DNA of 64,000 bases from Myxococcales bacterium (lineage in GTDB: Bacteria; Myxococcota_A; Polyangia; Polyangiales; Polyangiaceae): contig JADJKB010000003.1 in the NCBI GenBank assembly GCA_016706225.1, positions 1,291,420 through 1,355,419 of the forward strand. The letters are read 5' to 3'. The notes under the pieces were generated by a model. It was not told where the DNA came from. It was given only the letters and a program-made list of their open reading frames with translations, and did no database searches. Shown one piece after another: positions 16,700-25,015 of this stretch. Each line of letters opens with the position of its first letter. Within the stretch, counting starts at the first letter, position 1. The position numbers and the translations under genes were made by a program.

Positions 16700-17539
16700 G
16701 TGCGCGTCACCGACACCGATCTGTCATCGCTCAGCCGCTTCGAGCGGACGGCGCTCCGGATCGGCAGCTTCGTCAACGAGACGCCGCGAGCCAAGGCACT
16801 GGCTCGACGTTTCAACGAGGCAGTGACCGGCCGCTGGATGACCCTGGTCTCGGAGCGTCGTATGACGTTGCTCGGGCTCGAGGCGATGACACGCCTGAAG
16901 CCCGACCGGGGCGTCCTGCTGGCGGCGAACCACCGCAGCTTCTTCGACATGTACATGGTGCTCACACACCTCCACAAACACGTGACCTGGTGTGAGCGGG
17001 CATTCTTCCCGGTGCGCTCTCAGTTTTGGTACGACCATCCGCTCGGGATCTTGACCAACGCGGTGGCCAGCGGCCTCTCCATGTATCCACCGGTGTACCG
17101 CGAGAGCGAGAAGCGCGGGGTGACGCGGGTGGGGCTGGATTTCCTGGCAGCCGAGCTGCAGAAGTGCGGAACCGTCGTGGGCATTCACCCCGAGGGCACA
17201 CGCAACAAGGGCGACGACCCCTACGCACTCTTGCCCGCCGAACAGGGCTTCGAACGGGTGATACTTGCGGCGAAACCGATCGTGATTCCAGTGTTCGTCA
17301 ACGGCATGAGCAACGACTTCGTCCGGGAGTGCCGCTCGACCCTGGACGGGAGCGGCCCGCCCATCATCATCGCCTTCGGGGAGCCCGTGGATTTCGGCGA
17401 GCTGCTCGACGCCGATCCTCAGCGACTGCGAGCGCAGATCTCGGTTGGACGCCGGGTGCTCGAGCTGATTGGTGAGCTCGCCGCGCTGGAGAAAGCCGAA
17501 CGATCACGGCAGCTCGGTGAGCGGCCAACGAGTCAGTGA
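16700..17539 (+). CDS. 1-acyl-sn-glycerol-3-phosphate acyltransferase-like (PlsC family)
   Basis: The predicted product has 279 residues from GTG 16700. Family members acylate lysophosphatidate or related acceptors at the inner membrane. The catalytic H-x4-D motif is NHRSFFDMY (His78, Asp83), and the phosphate-binding block is PEGTRNKG at about 163-170. There is no clear transmembrane helix, suggesting a peripheral enzyme. The lipoprotein gene at 17552 follows by 12 bp. Whether the substrate is a glycerolipid or another lipid cannot be decided. Confidence 0.85.
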   Translation: MRVTDTDLSSLSRFERTALRIGSFVNETPRAKALARRFNEAVTGRWMTLVSERRMTLLGLEAMTRLKPDRGVLLAANHRSFFDMYMVLTHLHKHVTWCERAFFPVRSQFWYDHPLGILTNAVASGLSMYPPVYRESEKRGVTRVGLDFLAAELQKCGTVVGIHPEGTRNKGDDPYALLPAEQGFERVILAAKPIVIPVFVNGMSNDFVRECRSTLDGSGPPIIIAFGEPVDFGELLDADPQRLRAQISVGRRVLELIGELAALEKAERSRQLGERPTSQ

Positions 17540-17551
17540 TAAAAGAACGAG

Positions 17552-19072
17552 ATGCTCGAGCGCTTCGTTTACTGTTTGGCTGTCGTCGCCCTCACCGCGT
17601 GCTCGGTAGAGGAGACCGGGACTTCCAGTAGCGGCGGCGCCGGGGGCGCACAGACTGGAGGCAGCGGCGGCGCGGGCGGCAGCAGCGGTGCGGGCGGCAG
17701 CGGTGGCGTGGGAGGCGGCGCGGGGCTTGGCGGCGGTGGCGGTGCGGGAGGCTCCGCTGGCGGCAGCGGTGGGGTCGCCGGAAGCGGTGCAAGCGGCGGG
17801 GTTGCCGGCGCGGGCGGCACGGCTGCGACCGGCGGTGCTGGTGGTGCCGGCGGCACGGGTGGCACCGCACCGATCATCGACGCAACCACCCTCACCAAGA
17901 AGCTGATGTTCGGTTACCAGGGCTGGTTCCTCTGCCCCGGAGATGGCTCGCCGCCGAACCGCTGGGTGCATTGGTTCAAATCACAAACGCCTGCCGCCTC
18001 CGAGCTAACTGTCGACATGTGGCCGGACACGAGTGAGCTGGACGCCGACGAGCTGTTCGACACTCAGCTCACCTATGCGGGTAACAAGAAGGCACAGCTC
18101 TACTCGGCGTATCCACAGAAGACCGTCGTCCGGCACTTCAAGTGGATGAAGGACGCCGGCATCGACGGTGTGTTCTTGCAACGGTTTCTGTCGGAGCTCT
18201 CGGATCCGAAGTTCTTGGCGTTCCGCGACCAGGTCGCGCAAAACGCCCGCGCCGGTGCCGAGGCCCACGGACGCACCTTCGTGATGATGTACGACATCTC
18301 CGGTGCATCGGCGTCGACCTTCGTCGATGACATCAAGAAGGACTGGGCTCATCTGGTCGATGGGCTGAAGGTCACGGCGAGCGATCGCTACCTGAAGCAC
18401 AAAGGCAAACCCCTGCTCGCCATCTGGGGTCTTGGGTTCACGGATCGCCCGGGCAGCGCGGCCGAAGCAAGCGCGCTCATCTCGTGGTTCAAGTCGGGCG
18501 CCCCGGCGAACCAGCAGGTGACCCTGATGGGCGGAGTGCCGACCAACTGGCGCACGTTGAACAGCGACTCGAAGACCGATCCCGCCTGGGCCGCCGTGTA
18601 CACCTCGTTCGACGTGGTGAGCCCCTGGGCCGTGGGCCGTTACGCGGACAACGCCGGGGCGGACAACTTCAAACAGAACAAGATCGCGCCGGATCTGCTG
18701 GTGACGAAGGCCAAGGGCATCGACTACCTGCCGGTGGTCTTCCCTGGTTTTTCCTGGAAGAACCTGAACGGCGGTGCGCTCAACCAGATCCCGCGCAAGG
18801 GCGGAGCGTTCTGGTGGCGCCAGGTCTACAACGCCATCGGCGCCGGCAACGACATGCTCTACGGCGCGATGTTCGACGAGGTCGACGAGGGCACGGCCAT
18901 GTTCAAGCTGGCGGCGACCGCCGCCGACGCCCCCGCGCAGGGCAGCTTCGTCACCCTCGACGCCGACGGTCAGAAGCTACCGAGCGACTGGTATCTACGC
19001 GTCGCGGGCGCCGGCAGTCAGATGTTGCGGGGAGAGATCGCGCTGACGCCGACGTTGCCCATCAGCCCGTGA
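17552..19072 (+). CDS. Lipoprotein with GH71/99-like glycosidase domain
   Basis: The predicted product has 506 residues. Signal peptide with lipobox (ALTAC), then about 85 residues of almost pure Gly/Ser/Ala, then a catalytic-like domain from KKLMFGYQGWFLCPGDG. This start, with HFKWMKDAGIDGVFLQRF, VMMYDISG, LLAIWGLGF and GAMFDEVDEGTAMF, matches the (beta/alpha)8 domain of glycoside hydrolase 71/99-like proteins. Relatives act on alpha-mannan or alpha-glucan. It should be displayed at the cell surface, consistent with polysaccharide use by a predatory or saprophytic myxobacterium. Substrate unknown. Confidence 0.75.
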   Translation: MLERFVYCLAVVALTACSVEETGTSSSGGAGGAQTGGSGGAGGSSGAGGSGGVGGGAGLGGGGGAGGSAGGSGGVAGSGASGGVAGAGGTAATGGAGGAGGTGGTAPIIDATTLTKKLMFGYQGWFLCPGDGSPPNRWVHWFKSQTPAASELTVDMWPDTSELDADELFDTQLTYAGNKKAQLYSAYPQKTVVRHFKWMKDAGIDGVFLQRFLSELSDPKFLAFRDQVAQNARAGAEAHGRTFVMMYDISGASASTFVDDIKKDWAHLVDGLKVTASDRYLKHKGKPLLAIWGLGFTDRPGSAAEASALISWFKSGAPANQQVTLMGGVPTNWRTLNSDSKTDPAWAAVYTSFDVVSPWAVGRYADNAGADNFKQNKIAPDLLVTKAKGIDYLPVVFPGFSWKNLNGGALNQIPRKGGAFWWRQVYNAIGAGNDMLYGAMFDEVDEGTAMFKLAATAADAPAQGSFVTLDADGQKLPSDWYLRVAGAGSQMLRGEIALTPTLPISP

Positions 19073-19153
19073 GCACGCGACGGCCGGCCACCATCGAGCC
19101 GTTCGGTCCAGACGCCGCGGTCAAGGTCGCCCGAAAGTGCGATACTGCGCTCG

Positions 19154-19471
19154 ATGCCCGACCCGGGGGTGTACTGCGGCGCGTGCGGCTGGGAGAATCC
19201 GCCGCGGCTGAAGCTGTGTTTGCGGTGTGGCGCGAGCATTGGCGAACCGGAGCCCGAGCCCAAGCCCGAGCCTGAAGCTGAATCCGAGCCGCCGAGGAAC
19301 CCCCTCTGGACTGCAGCGCTGGTGGGTTACCTCGTGTTGGCGCTCGTGCTCGGCATCATCATTTTTCCCCAGGTGGCGTGGAGCCTCAGCTACAAGGCAT
19401 TCGGCGTGCTCGTTCTGCTCGTGCCAGCCGGCCCGCTTTGTTACCGGTGGTGGAGTCATCGTCACTGGTGA
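19154..19471 (+). CDS. Small zinc-ribbon membrane protein
   Basis: The predicted product has 105 residues. An N-terminal zinc ribbon (YCGACGWENPPRLKLCLRCGAS, two CxxC knuckles) is followed by a Pro/Glu linker (EPEPEPKPEPEAE) and two closely spaced hydrophobic helices at about 50-95. The topology suggests a cytoplasmic zinc ribbon on a membrane hairpin. Function is unknown. Start ATG 19154. Confidence 0.65.
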   Translation: MPDPGVYCGACGWENPPRLKLCLRCGASIGEPEPEPKPEPEAESEPPRNPLWTAALVGYLVLALVLGIIIFPQVAWSLSYKAFGVLVLLVPAGPLCYRWWSHRHW

Positions 19472-19538
19472 GAGCGAGGGTTCCCGCGCGACCCCGGAAC
19501 GCACCGTTCGTCCGGGACCGCGCTGAGCGAAACACCCG

Positions 19539-20564
19539 CTACTTGTACGCGATGGCGGCGCTGGCCGGTCCGGCGAGCGGCACGAACTCGGTGCGGGAGA
19601 ACCCGGCCTCTTTGCACCACCCGGCGAACTGACCTTGGGTGTAGTCGAAGCCGCCGGGGGTCTCGATCAACATGTTCAGCGAGATCAAGAGCCCGAAGGT
19701 ATTCGTCCGACGTGCGTCGTCGATCACGTTTTCGACAGCGATGAACGCCCCGCCCGGCCGAAGCGCTGTGAACACCTTGGTGATGAGCGCGCGTTTTTGG
19801 TCCTCGTCCCAGTCATGGAGGATGTTGCCCATGGTCAGGACGTCGGCTTCCGGCAACGGGTCCGTGAAGAAGTCCCCTTCCACCAGCTTGACACGACCCG
19901 ATGCCCCCATGGCCTCGACGTGGCGCCGCGCGACGGGAGCCACCGGCGGCAGATCGAAGGACATGCAGGCGAGGTGCGGATGGCGCATGGCGATCAGGCT
20001 GGCCAGCGTCGCGTTGGCGCCGCCGACGTCGCAGAACGTCTTGTATTTCGAGAAGTCGAACTTCTCCGCCAGCAGCATGAAGTTCCCCATCTGAATGCCC
20101 TGCATCGCCCGAAGGAACTGCTCCAGCCGCTCCTCGTTGGCGTAGAGCTCCGCGAACAGGTTGCCTTTGCCGTGCTTGATTTCGTTCTGCGGTTCGCCGG
20201 TCTTGAGAGCGGGAGTCAGATCTCCCCAAAACGGGTACAGGCGCGCGTTCGCCATCTCGAGCAATCCGCCAAGGTAGGCTGGGCTGCTCTTGACCAGGAA
20301 CATCCCGGTCTCCGCGGTGTTCGTGTAGACGCCGGCGGCTCCGTTCCCCTCGCGGGCCAGGAGCCCGAGGGAGACCAGCGCGTCGAGGAAGTCGTGGAGC
20401 GCGCGTGGGTGGAGCGCAAGTCGGTCGCCGATCTGAGCCGCGCGTAGGGGCTCGGTCGCGAGCACCGTGAACAGGTCGAGCTCGACCGCCGAGAGCAGGA
20501 CCTTCGATGCCATGAAGCCCATCCCAACTTGCATGATCTTTTCGGGTGTGACGTGTGAATCCAT
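19539..20564 (-). CDS. SAM-dependent O-methyltransferase
   Basis: The predicted product has 341 residues from ATG 20564 (the frame is open for 45 bases upstream). An N-terminal winged-helix dimerisation domain (FMASKVLLSAVELDLFTVLA, plus the HPRALHDFLDALVSLGLL helix) is followed by a class I methyltransferase domain: motif I DVGGANATLA, then GRVKLVEGDFF, GNILHDWDEDQ and LRPGGAFIAVENVI. The HDW segment carries the His base of PF00891-type O-methyltransferases, which methylate hydroxyl groups of small aromatic or polyketide compounds. It lies 180 bp after the FAS/PKS-like operon on the same strand and may tailor its product (inference). Confidence 0.85.
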   Translation of the reverse strand: MDSHVTPEKIMQVGMGFMASKVLLSAVELDLFTVLATEPLRAAQIGDRLALHPRALHDFLDALVSLGLLAREGNGAAGVYTNTAETGMFLVKSSPAYLGGLLEMANARLYPFWGDLTPALKTGEPQNEIKHGKGNLFAELYANEERLEQFLRAMQGIQMGNFMLLAEKFDFSKYKTFCDVGGANATLASLIAMRHPHLACMSFDLPPVAPVARRHVEAMGASGRVKLVEGDFFTDPLPEADVLTMGNILHDWDEDQKRALITKVFTALRPGGAFIAVENVIDDARRTNTFGLLISLNMLIETPGGFDYTQGQFAGWCKEAGFSRTEFVPLAGPASAAIAYK

Positions 20565-20744
20565 GTAGCCTCCGATGGTCTCGGGTGGCTGAACAGCTCC
20601 CCCAACCAAGACCGAAACGACGAAGCTAGACTTGGCCCCGGTGCGGTTGCAAGGGGGGGAGTCGGCCTCTCCTCGGTCGCGCGCTGCGCCGCCCAGCGCG
20701 ACCGGGCCGCGTGCGCTTGCGCCAGCGCGAGCTCGTCGCTCACC

Positions 20745-21419
20745 TCATCGCGCCGCCAGCGCCGCCGCCACGAAGCGGCCGTCGTGCGACAAGCTTACGT
20801 CAGCTCCGGTGGGCGCGCCGCGGCCGAACAACCGCGGGGGCTCGAAGCCGTCGAAGCTCACGCTGGAGGGTCGGCGTTCGATGCTGAGCTCTGCGAGAGC
20901 AAACCCGAGAGCTTGGCAGGCCATGCGACACAGCAGGGCGCGGCCGGCCGCGCTCGCGTGGGCATGAGGTGACAGCGTCGAGACCTCGACGCGGGGTGAG
21001 CGCGGCCCGGAATGCGCGAGCGCGTGGACCCAGGTCTCGCCGTGCGTCAAATCGATGCGGACGACCAGTTCCCGATGACGAACCTCGCGCAGCTCGGGCG
21101 AGACCTCCAGCCTTCGATGCGAGAGGCCCGGCGTCTCGCCGAGTTTGACCAGCAGCTTGTACGCGGCCTCCTTGGCAGCGAACAAACTCCAGAAGAAACG
21201 CTCGGGCTCCGCAGACTCGTGCAGCGCGCGCCGTTCGCCTGCCGTCAGCACCCGCTCGACGTAGCCCGGCCGCGCAAACGACGCGCGATTGTCGGGGTCC
21301 GCGAGATCGACGATGTCGTTGCCGACGAGCCCCAGCAGCATCGCGCCGCGGCTCGGGCTCGGCTCGGCCAACCGAGCCCCCGGCCCTTCAAGCAGCACCG
21401 CGCCGGGCCCGGGTGTCAC
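20745..21419 (-). CDS. 4'-phosphopantetheinyl transferase
   Basis: The predicted product has 224 residues from GTG 21419, overlapping the ACP stop by four bases. Transfers the phosphopantetheine arm of CoA to an acyl-carrier serine. The metal-binding GNDIVDL near residue 33 and the FFWSLFAAKEAAYKLL block near 75-90 are conserved. A C-terminal extension of about 100 residues (SLSHDGRFVAAAL at the end) is Sfp-like rather than the short AcpS form. As the last gene of the operon, right after the ACP gene, it presumably activates that carrier. Confidence 0.88.
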   Translation of the reverse strand: MTPGPGAVLLEGPGARLAEPSPSRGAMLLGLVGNDIVDLADPDNRASFARPGYVERVLTAGERRALHESAEPERFFWSLFAAKEAAYKLLVKLGETPGLSHRRLEVSPELREVRHRELVVRIDLTHGETWVHALAHSGPRSPRVEVSTLSPHAHASAAGRALLCRMACQALGFALAELSIERRPSSVSFDGFEPPRLFGRGAPTGADVSLSHDGRFVAAALAAR

Positions 21420-21670
21420 CCGGCGCCCGCGAGGATCAACCGCACGGCGTCCCCGATGGTCTTCACCTTGTCGGCGTCCTCGTCCTTCACCTCGATCTCG
21501 AAGGCGTCTTCGATCTCGAGCACCACGTCCACCAGGCGCGCGGAGTTCACCTTCAGATCCTTCAAGATGGAAGTGTCCATGTTCGCGCTTGCCAGGGCCT
21601 CGGGCGCCTTGGCAAAGGGCTTGATGATGGCCACGACCTTCTCGAACACTTGCTCTTCCGACATCGACAT
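21416..21670 (-). CDS. Acyl carrier protein with atypical NS motif
   Basis: The predicted product has 84 residues. The four-helix ACP pattern is clear, with an acidic helix II (ARLVDVVLEIEDAFEIEV) after the carrier serine. The phosphopantetheine site reads KVNSARL, so Ser43 is preceded by Asn rather than the near-universal Asp and followed by Ala rather than Leu. It lies 13 bp after the ketosynthase gene and overlaps the transferase gene downstream. It is the carrier for the surrounding FabD/FabH/KAS/FabA/FabZ enzymes. Confidence 0.88.
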   Translation of the reverse strand: MSMSEEQVFEKVVAIIKPFAKAPEALASANMDTSILKDLKVNSARLVDVVLEIEDAFEIEVKDEDADKVKTIGDAVRLILAGAG

Positions 21671-21683
21671 GACTTCAGGCTCC

Positions 21684-22961
21684 TCACTCGGAATACTTCT
21701 TGAAAATCACACAGCCGTTCACGTCACCAAAACCGAAGCTGGCCTTGGCGACCACCGAGAGCTCTGGCATCTCTCGCGTCTGGTGCACGACTCGACTGGC
21801 AAACGGCTCTAGCCCCGGGTGCAGATCTTCGCAATTGATCGAGCCGTGGGCAAATCCTCGGGCGACCTGCAGCACCGACGCGACACACTCGATGCCACCG
21901 GCCGCGCCCAGAGCGTGGCCAATCAGGGACTTGGTCGACTGAATCAGCGGCAGCTCCCCGGCCTTCACCCCGAGGGCGGCGCGCCAGTTCTCGACCTCGT
22001 GGGGATCGGCGAAGGTCGCCGTCAGGTGCCCGTTGATCAGCTCGATGTCCCGAGCCTGAACGCCGGCCATGGCCACGGCGCCACGGATACAGCGCTGCAC
22101 ACTCTCGGGGTTCGGCGCAGTCATGCTGCCGCCCATCCGGTGTCCGCCGCAGTTCACGTGACCGCCGAGCAGCTCCGCCCAGATGCGCGCGCCTCGCGCT
22201 CGCGCGCTCTCCAGGCTCTCCAGCATCAAGACACCCGCGCCGGAGCCGGGAATGAACCCGGCCGCGCTCGCCGACATCGGCCGTGAGGCCTCGGCGGGCG
22301 CGTCGTTCTTGCTGCGGTTCAGCACCTTCATCGCGTCGAACCCGGCCCAGATGTACTTCGAGTGACCCTCGGAGCCACCCGCCAGCATGCGCTCGGCGCG
22401 ACCCTCGCGGATGCGCAGGAACGCATCGACCACGGCTTCGGTGCCGGTGTTGCACGCGCTGGAGTTGGTCGTCACCTGGTTCCCCAGGCCGAGCAGCCCC
22501 GCCACGCGCGCGCTGTTCCCACTCGACATGATCTGCTCGACCATGGTGCTGCCGAGGCGCGCGACCTTGCCGGCGTCGGTCTTGGGCGCGAGCTTCTCGG
22601 CGATGGTGTCGATGCCGCCGATGCCCGTCCCGAGCACGGCGCCGGTGTTCCAGTCCGGCTCGGCGTCCGTCGCGATCCGCGCCAGACCCGCGTCGACCCA
22701 GGCGTCGATGGCGGCGATGGCCGCGTAGATCATGTTCGGGTTCATCGCGTAGAGCTCTTCGTCCGACAGGTACTTGGACTGCAGTTGTTCGACGCCCTGT
22801 GGGACTCCCCCGACCTGACACCCGAACTTGAGCTCCGCGAGCTCCGGCACGAGACGGATGCCACTCTCGCCATGGCGCAGCGCGCGCTCGAAGGCGTCGA
22901 GACCATGCCCGTTGGGCGCGAGCACACCCAAGCCCGTGACCACGACTCGTCGCTCAGCCAT
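21684..22961 (-). CDS. Beta-ketoacyl-ACP synthase (FabB/FabF type)
   Basis: The predicted product has 425 residues. Thiolase-fold condensing enzyme with intact Cys-His-His triad: Cys170 (NSSACNTGTEA), His312 (INGHLTATFAD) and His349 (STKSLIGHALGAAGG), with Lys344. The usual NAHGTGT is replaced by NGHLTAT, marking a divergent clade. It elongates an acyl-ACP with malonyl-ACP. The start overlaps the FabZ-like gene by eight bases. The enzyme would supply C2 extension in this operon, and with FabA may allow unsaturated product formation. Confidence 0.88.
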   Translation of the reverse strand: MAERRVVVTGLGVLAPNGHGLDAFERALRHGESGIRLVPELAELKFGCQVGGVPQGVEQLQSKYLSDEELYAMNPNMIYAAIAAIDAWVDAGLARIATDAEPDWNTGAVLGTGIGGIDTIAEKLAPKTDAGKVARLGSTMVEQIMSSGNSARVAGLLGLGNQVTTNSSACNTGTEAVVDAFLRIREGRAERMLAGGSEGHSKYIWAGFDAMKVLNRSKNDAPAEASRPMSASAAGFIPGSGAGVLMLESLESARARGARIWAELLGGHVNCGGHRMGGSMTAPNPESVQRCIRGAVAMAGVQARDIELINGHLTATFADPHEVENWRAALGVKAGELPLIQSTKSLIGHALGAAGGIECVASVLQVARGFAHGSINCEDLHPGLEPFASRVVHQTREMPELSVVAKASFGFGDVNGCVIFKKYSE

Positions 22962-23412
22962 CGCGCATCACTCCCATGCCCGACACCGTGCCCTTGGCCA
23001 CCGCCTCGCCGCTCGCGAGCGTGAGCACCACGTTCGATTTGAGCTTTCTGCGCCGCCAGAACACCTTCTCGGCCTCCACCCGCACCGTCTCGCCGGGTCG
23101 CACAATGCGCTCGAAGTCCACCTGGCAATCGGTGAACAGCGTGACCGTCTTTGCGACTTCGTCCCGCGGGACCTCGAGCCCGAGCAGGTAGATGCCGAGC
23201 GCCACGAGCCCGGTCTGACACATCGTCTCGATCAGGATCACCCCCGGCGTCACCGGATCTCCGGGGAAGTGTCCGGCGTAGAAGCTCTCATCAGGCCGAA
23301 AGGTGTACTCCCCCACGGCACGGCTCTCGGTGAGCTCGACCAGCCGATCGATGAAACGAAACGGCCGGGCTTGCGGGATGAGCGCGAGCACGTCTTCCGC
23401 GCTCAGGGTCAT
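22954..23412 (-). CDS. fabZ: 3-hydroxyacyl-ACP dehydratase, FabZ-like
   Basis: The predicted product has 152 residues with a single hot-dog fold. The active site reads FYAGHFPGDPVTPGVILIETM, with His48 and Glu62 as in FabZ. It dehydrates 3-hydroxyacyl-ACP to trans-2-enoyl-ACP. It overlaps the fabA-like gene by four bases and the ketosynthase gene by eight. A second dehydratase immediately before it (FabA type, Asp instead of Glu) indicates two different dehydration steps or chain lengths. Confidence 0.87.
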   Translation of the reverse strand: MTLSAEDVLALIPQARPFRFIDRLVELTESRAVGEYTFRPDESFYAGHFPGDPVTPGVILIETMCQTGLVALGIYLLGLEVPRDEVAKTVTLFTDCQVDFERIVRPGETVRVEAEKVFWRRRKLKSNVVLTLASGEAVAKGTVSGMGVMRDG

Positions 23413-24008
23413 GCCTCACTCCGGTCCATGATCCCGCCGACGCTGTTGGCCGAGCGCGCAGGGTAGTCGGGGTAAGCTATGCCGAGGAACATGCCGACCT
23501 TCGCGTCCTTCACGGTGTAGATGAGCTCGCCGTCCACGAGCACCTTGGCCGAACCGATGGCCACCGCGGAGCCCGACTCCTTGAGCTGCGAGAATCGGCG
23601 GATGTCGATCTCGTAGCGCACGACCTTGTTGAAAGGCCGGATCTGCCCCGCGAACTCGACCTCCTTGCAACCGAGTGCGCGACCCGAGCCCGGCGCGCCG
23701 GCCGCGGCGATGTACAGGCCAACCAGCTGCCAGACGGCGTCGACCCCGAGGCAGCCGGGCTGCACCGGGTCACCGCGGAAGTGACAGTGGAAGAACCAGT
23801 CGTCGTGGCGGATGTCCTGCTCCCCCACGATGCGGCCGCGGGGACCGGTGCGGGTGATCTCGAGCACCCGGTCCACCATCAGCATGGGCGGCGTGGGCAG
23901 GCGGATGAACTCGGCGGGCGGGTCGTCCACCAGGTTGCCCTGGGAGATCGCCAGGAGCTCCTCTTGGGTGAAGCTCGTGCGCTGCAAGAACTCGGCGTAA
24001 GTGATCAT
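23409..24008 (-). CDS. fabA: 3-hydroxydecanoyl-ACP dehydratase/isomerase, FabA-like
   Basis: The predicted product has 199 residues from ATG 24008, overlapping the KAS III stop (ATGA). The active site CHFRGDPVQPGCLGVDAVWQLVG matches FabA closely: His76 and Asp90 (FabZ has Glu). Further FabA signatures are GRALGCKEVEF, GQIRPFNKVV and VLVDGELIYTVKDAKVGMF. FabA dehydrates and also isomerises trans-2 to cis-3 enoyl-ACP, giving unsaturated acyl chains. The N-terminus is about 30 residues longer than E. coli FabA. The frame upstream of 24008 overlaps the neighbour and is not used. Confidence 0.9.
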   Translation of the reverse strand: MITYAEFLQRTSFTQEELLAISQGNLVDDPPAEFIRLPTPPMLMVDRVLEITRTGPRGRIVGEQDIRHDDWFFHCHFRGDPVQPGCLGVDAVWQLVGLYIAAAGAPGSGRALGCKEVEFAGQIRPFNKVVRYEIDIRRFSQLKESGSAVAIGSAKVLVDGELIYTVKDAKVGMFLGIAYPDYPARSANSVGGIMDRSEA

Positions 24009-25015
24009 GGCTCTTGTCCGATGTCGATGCGCAGGCTCGACCAGGTGAGCCCCGAGCCGACGACGGCGACCAGCACAGTATCGCCCGGCTCGAGCTCTTC
24101 CCAGCGCTGAGATAACACGCTGGGCGCGCCCGCCGCGCCGGTGTTGCCGAAATCGACGACGTTGTGCCACTGCTCGTCTTGCCCGAGCGCGGCGCGGCGC
24201 GCCACGGCCTCGAGCACCAGGAGGTTCGCCTGGTGGCCAATGAAATGCACCCGACCGCCCGTCTGTGTCTGGCGCGCGCGGGCATCGGGCAAGAGCGCCT
24301 CGAGACAGCTCTGGGTGGTCTTGATGGCAAAACGCTGCACGGCGCTGCCGTCTTGAGCAAAGTGTCCAAAACGGGGGATCGTGACCGTACCTGCTCCTGC
24401 AGGGGACGACGCGAGGGAGGTCTGCACGATGCGCGCGCGGGCGGGTTCGTCGGCAGAGACGATGGCGGCGCTGGTGGCGTCACCCCACAGGACCGCCGTC
24501 GCGCGATCCGCGTAGCTGACGCTGCGGGTGGTGTTCTCCGGATTCACGACCAAAACGAAGCGCGGCAGCCCGCTCATGGAAGCGAGCACGTGCAGATCGG
24601 CGCCGAAGCTCGAGCACGCAGAGTTGAGATCGAAGGCCGGGACCTCGATGCCCAGAGCCTGAGCGATCCGACAGGCCTCGGCCGGGATCTGCATTTCGGG
24701 ACAACACCCACCGGCCACGACCATGCCGATGTCGCTGGCGTTCAGGCCGGCCCGTTCGAGCGCGTGGAGCGCCGCCCGGCGACCGGTCTCGACGTTGGAG
24801 TAGAGCGCTGCTTCCTGGCCGGCCCGCACGTCGCTGTTCTTGGTCGCGCGCAAATAGTCGAGCGGCAGCACGGTGCGGCGAGCGCGGATGCCCACGCGTT
24901 CGAGGATCCACTCGTTCGTGGTGCCGATGTCGAGCTCCTCGAGGAAGCGGTTGTCGAGCACGTTCTCCGGGTGAAAATGGCCGAGCGCGTGGAGGAAGAG
25001 CTCTGCCACCTTCAC
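24005..25015 (-). CDS. Beta-ketoacyl-ACP synthase III (FabH-like)
   Basis: The predicted product has 336 residues. Initiates chain synthesis by condensing an acyl-CoA starter with malonyl-ACP. The triad is Cys134 (LNSACSSFGAD), His261 (FIGHQANLLVLEA) and Asn291 (VVDFGNTGAAGAPS). TTNEWILERVGIRARR near residues 32-47 is the typical FabH N-terminal segment. The starter-unit preference cannot be read. It overlaps both neighbours by four bases in an operon with FabD, an enoyl reductase and two dehydratases. Confidence 0.9.
   Translation of the reverse strand: MKVAELFLHALGHFHPENVLDNRFLEELDIGTTNEWILERVGIRARRTVLPLDYLRATKNSDVRAGQEAALYSNVETGRRAALHALERAGLNASDIGMVVAGGCCPEMQIPAEACRIAQALGIEVPAFDLNSACSSFGADLHVLASMSGLPRFVLVVNPENTTRSVSYADRATAVLWGDATSAAIVSADEPARARIVQTSLASSPAGAGTVTIPRFGHFAQDGSAVQRFAIKTTQSCLEALLPDARARQTQTGGRVHFIGHQANLLVLEAVARRAALGQDEQWHNVVDFGNTGAAGAPSVLSQRWEELEPGDTVLVAVVGSGLTWSSLRIDIGQEP

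Noticed and set aside
17640..17860. DNA repeat array within the GH71/99-like gene
   Set aside because: It is the in-frame Gly/Ser/Ala linker of a lipoprotein, also seen in several neighbours.
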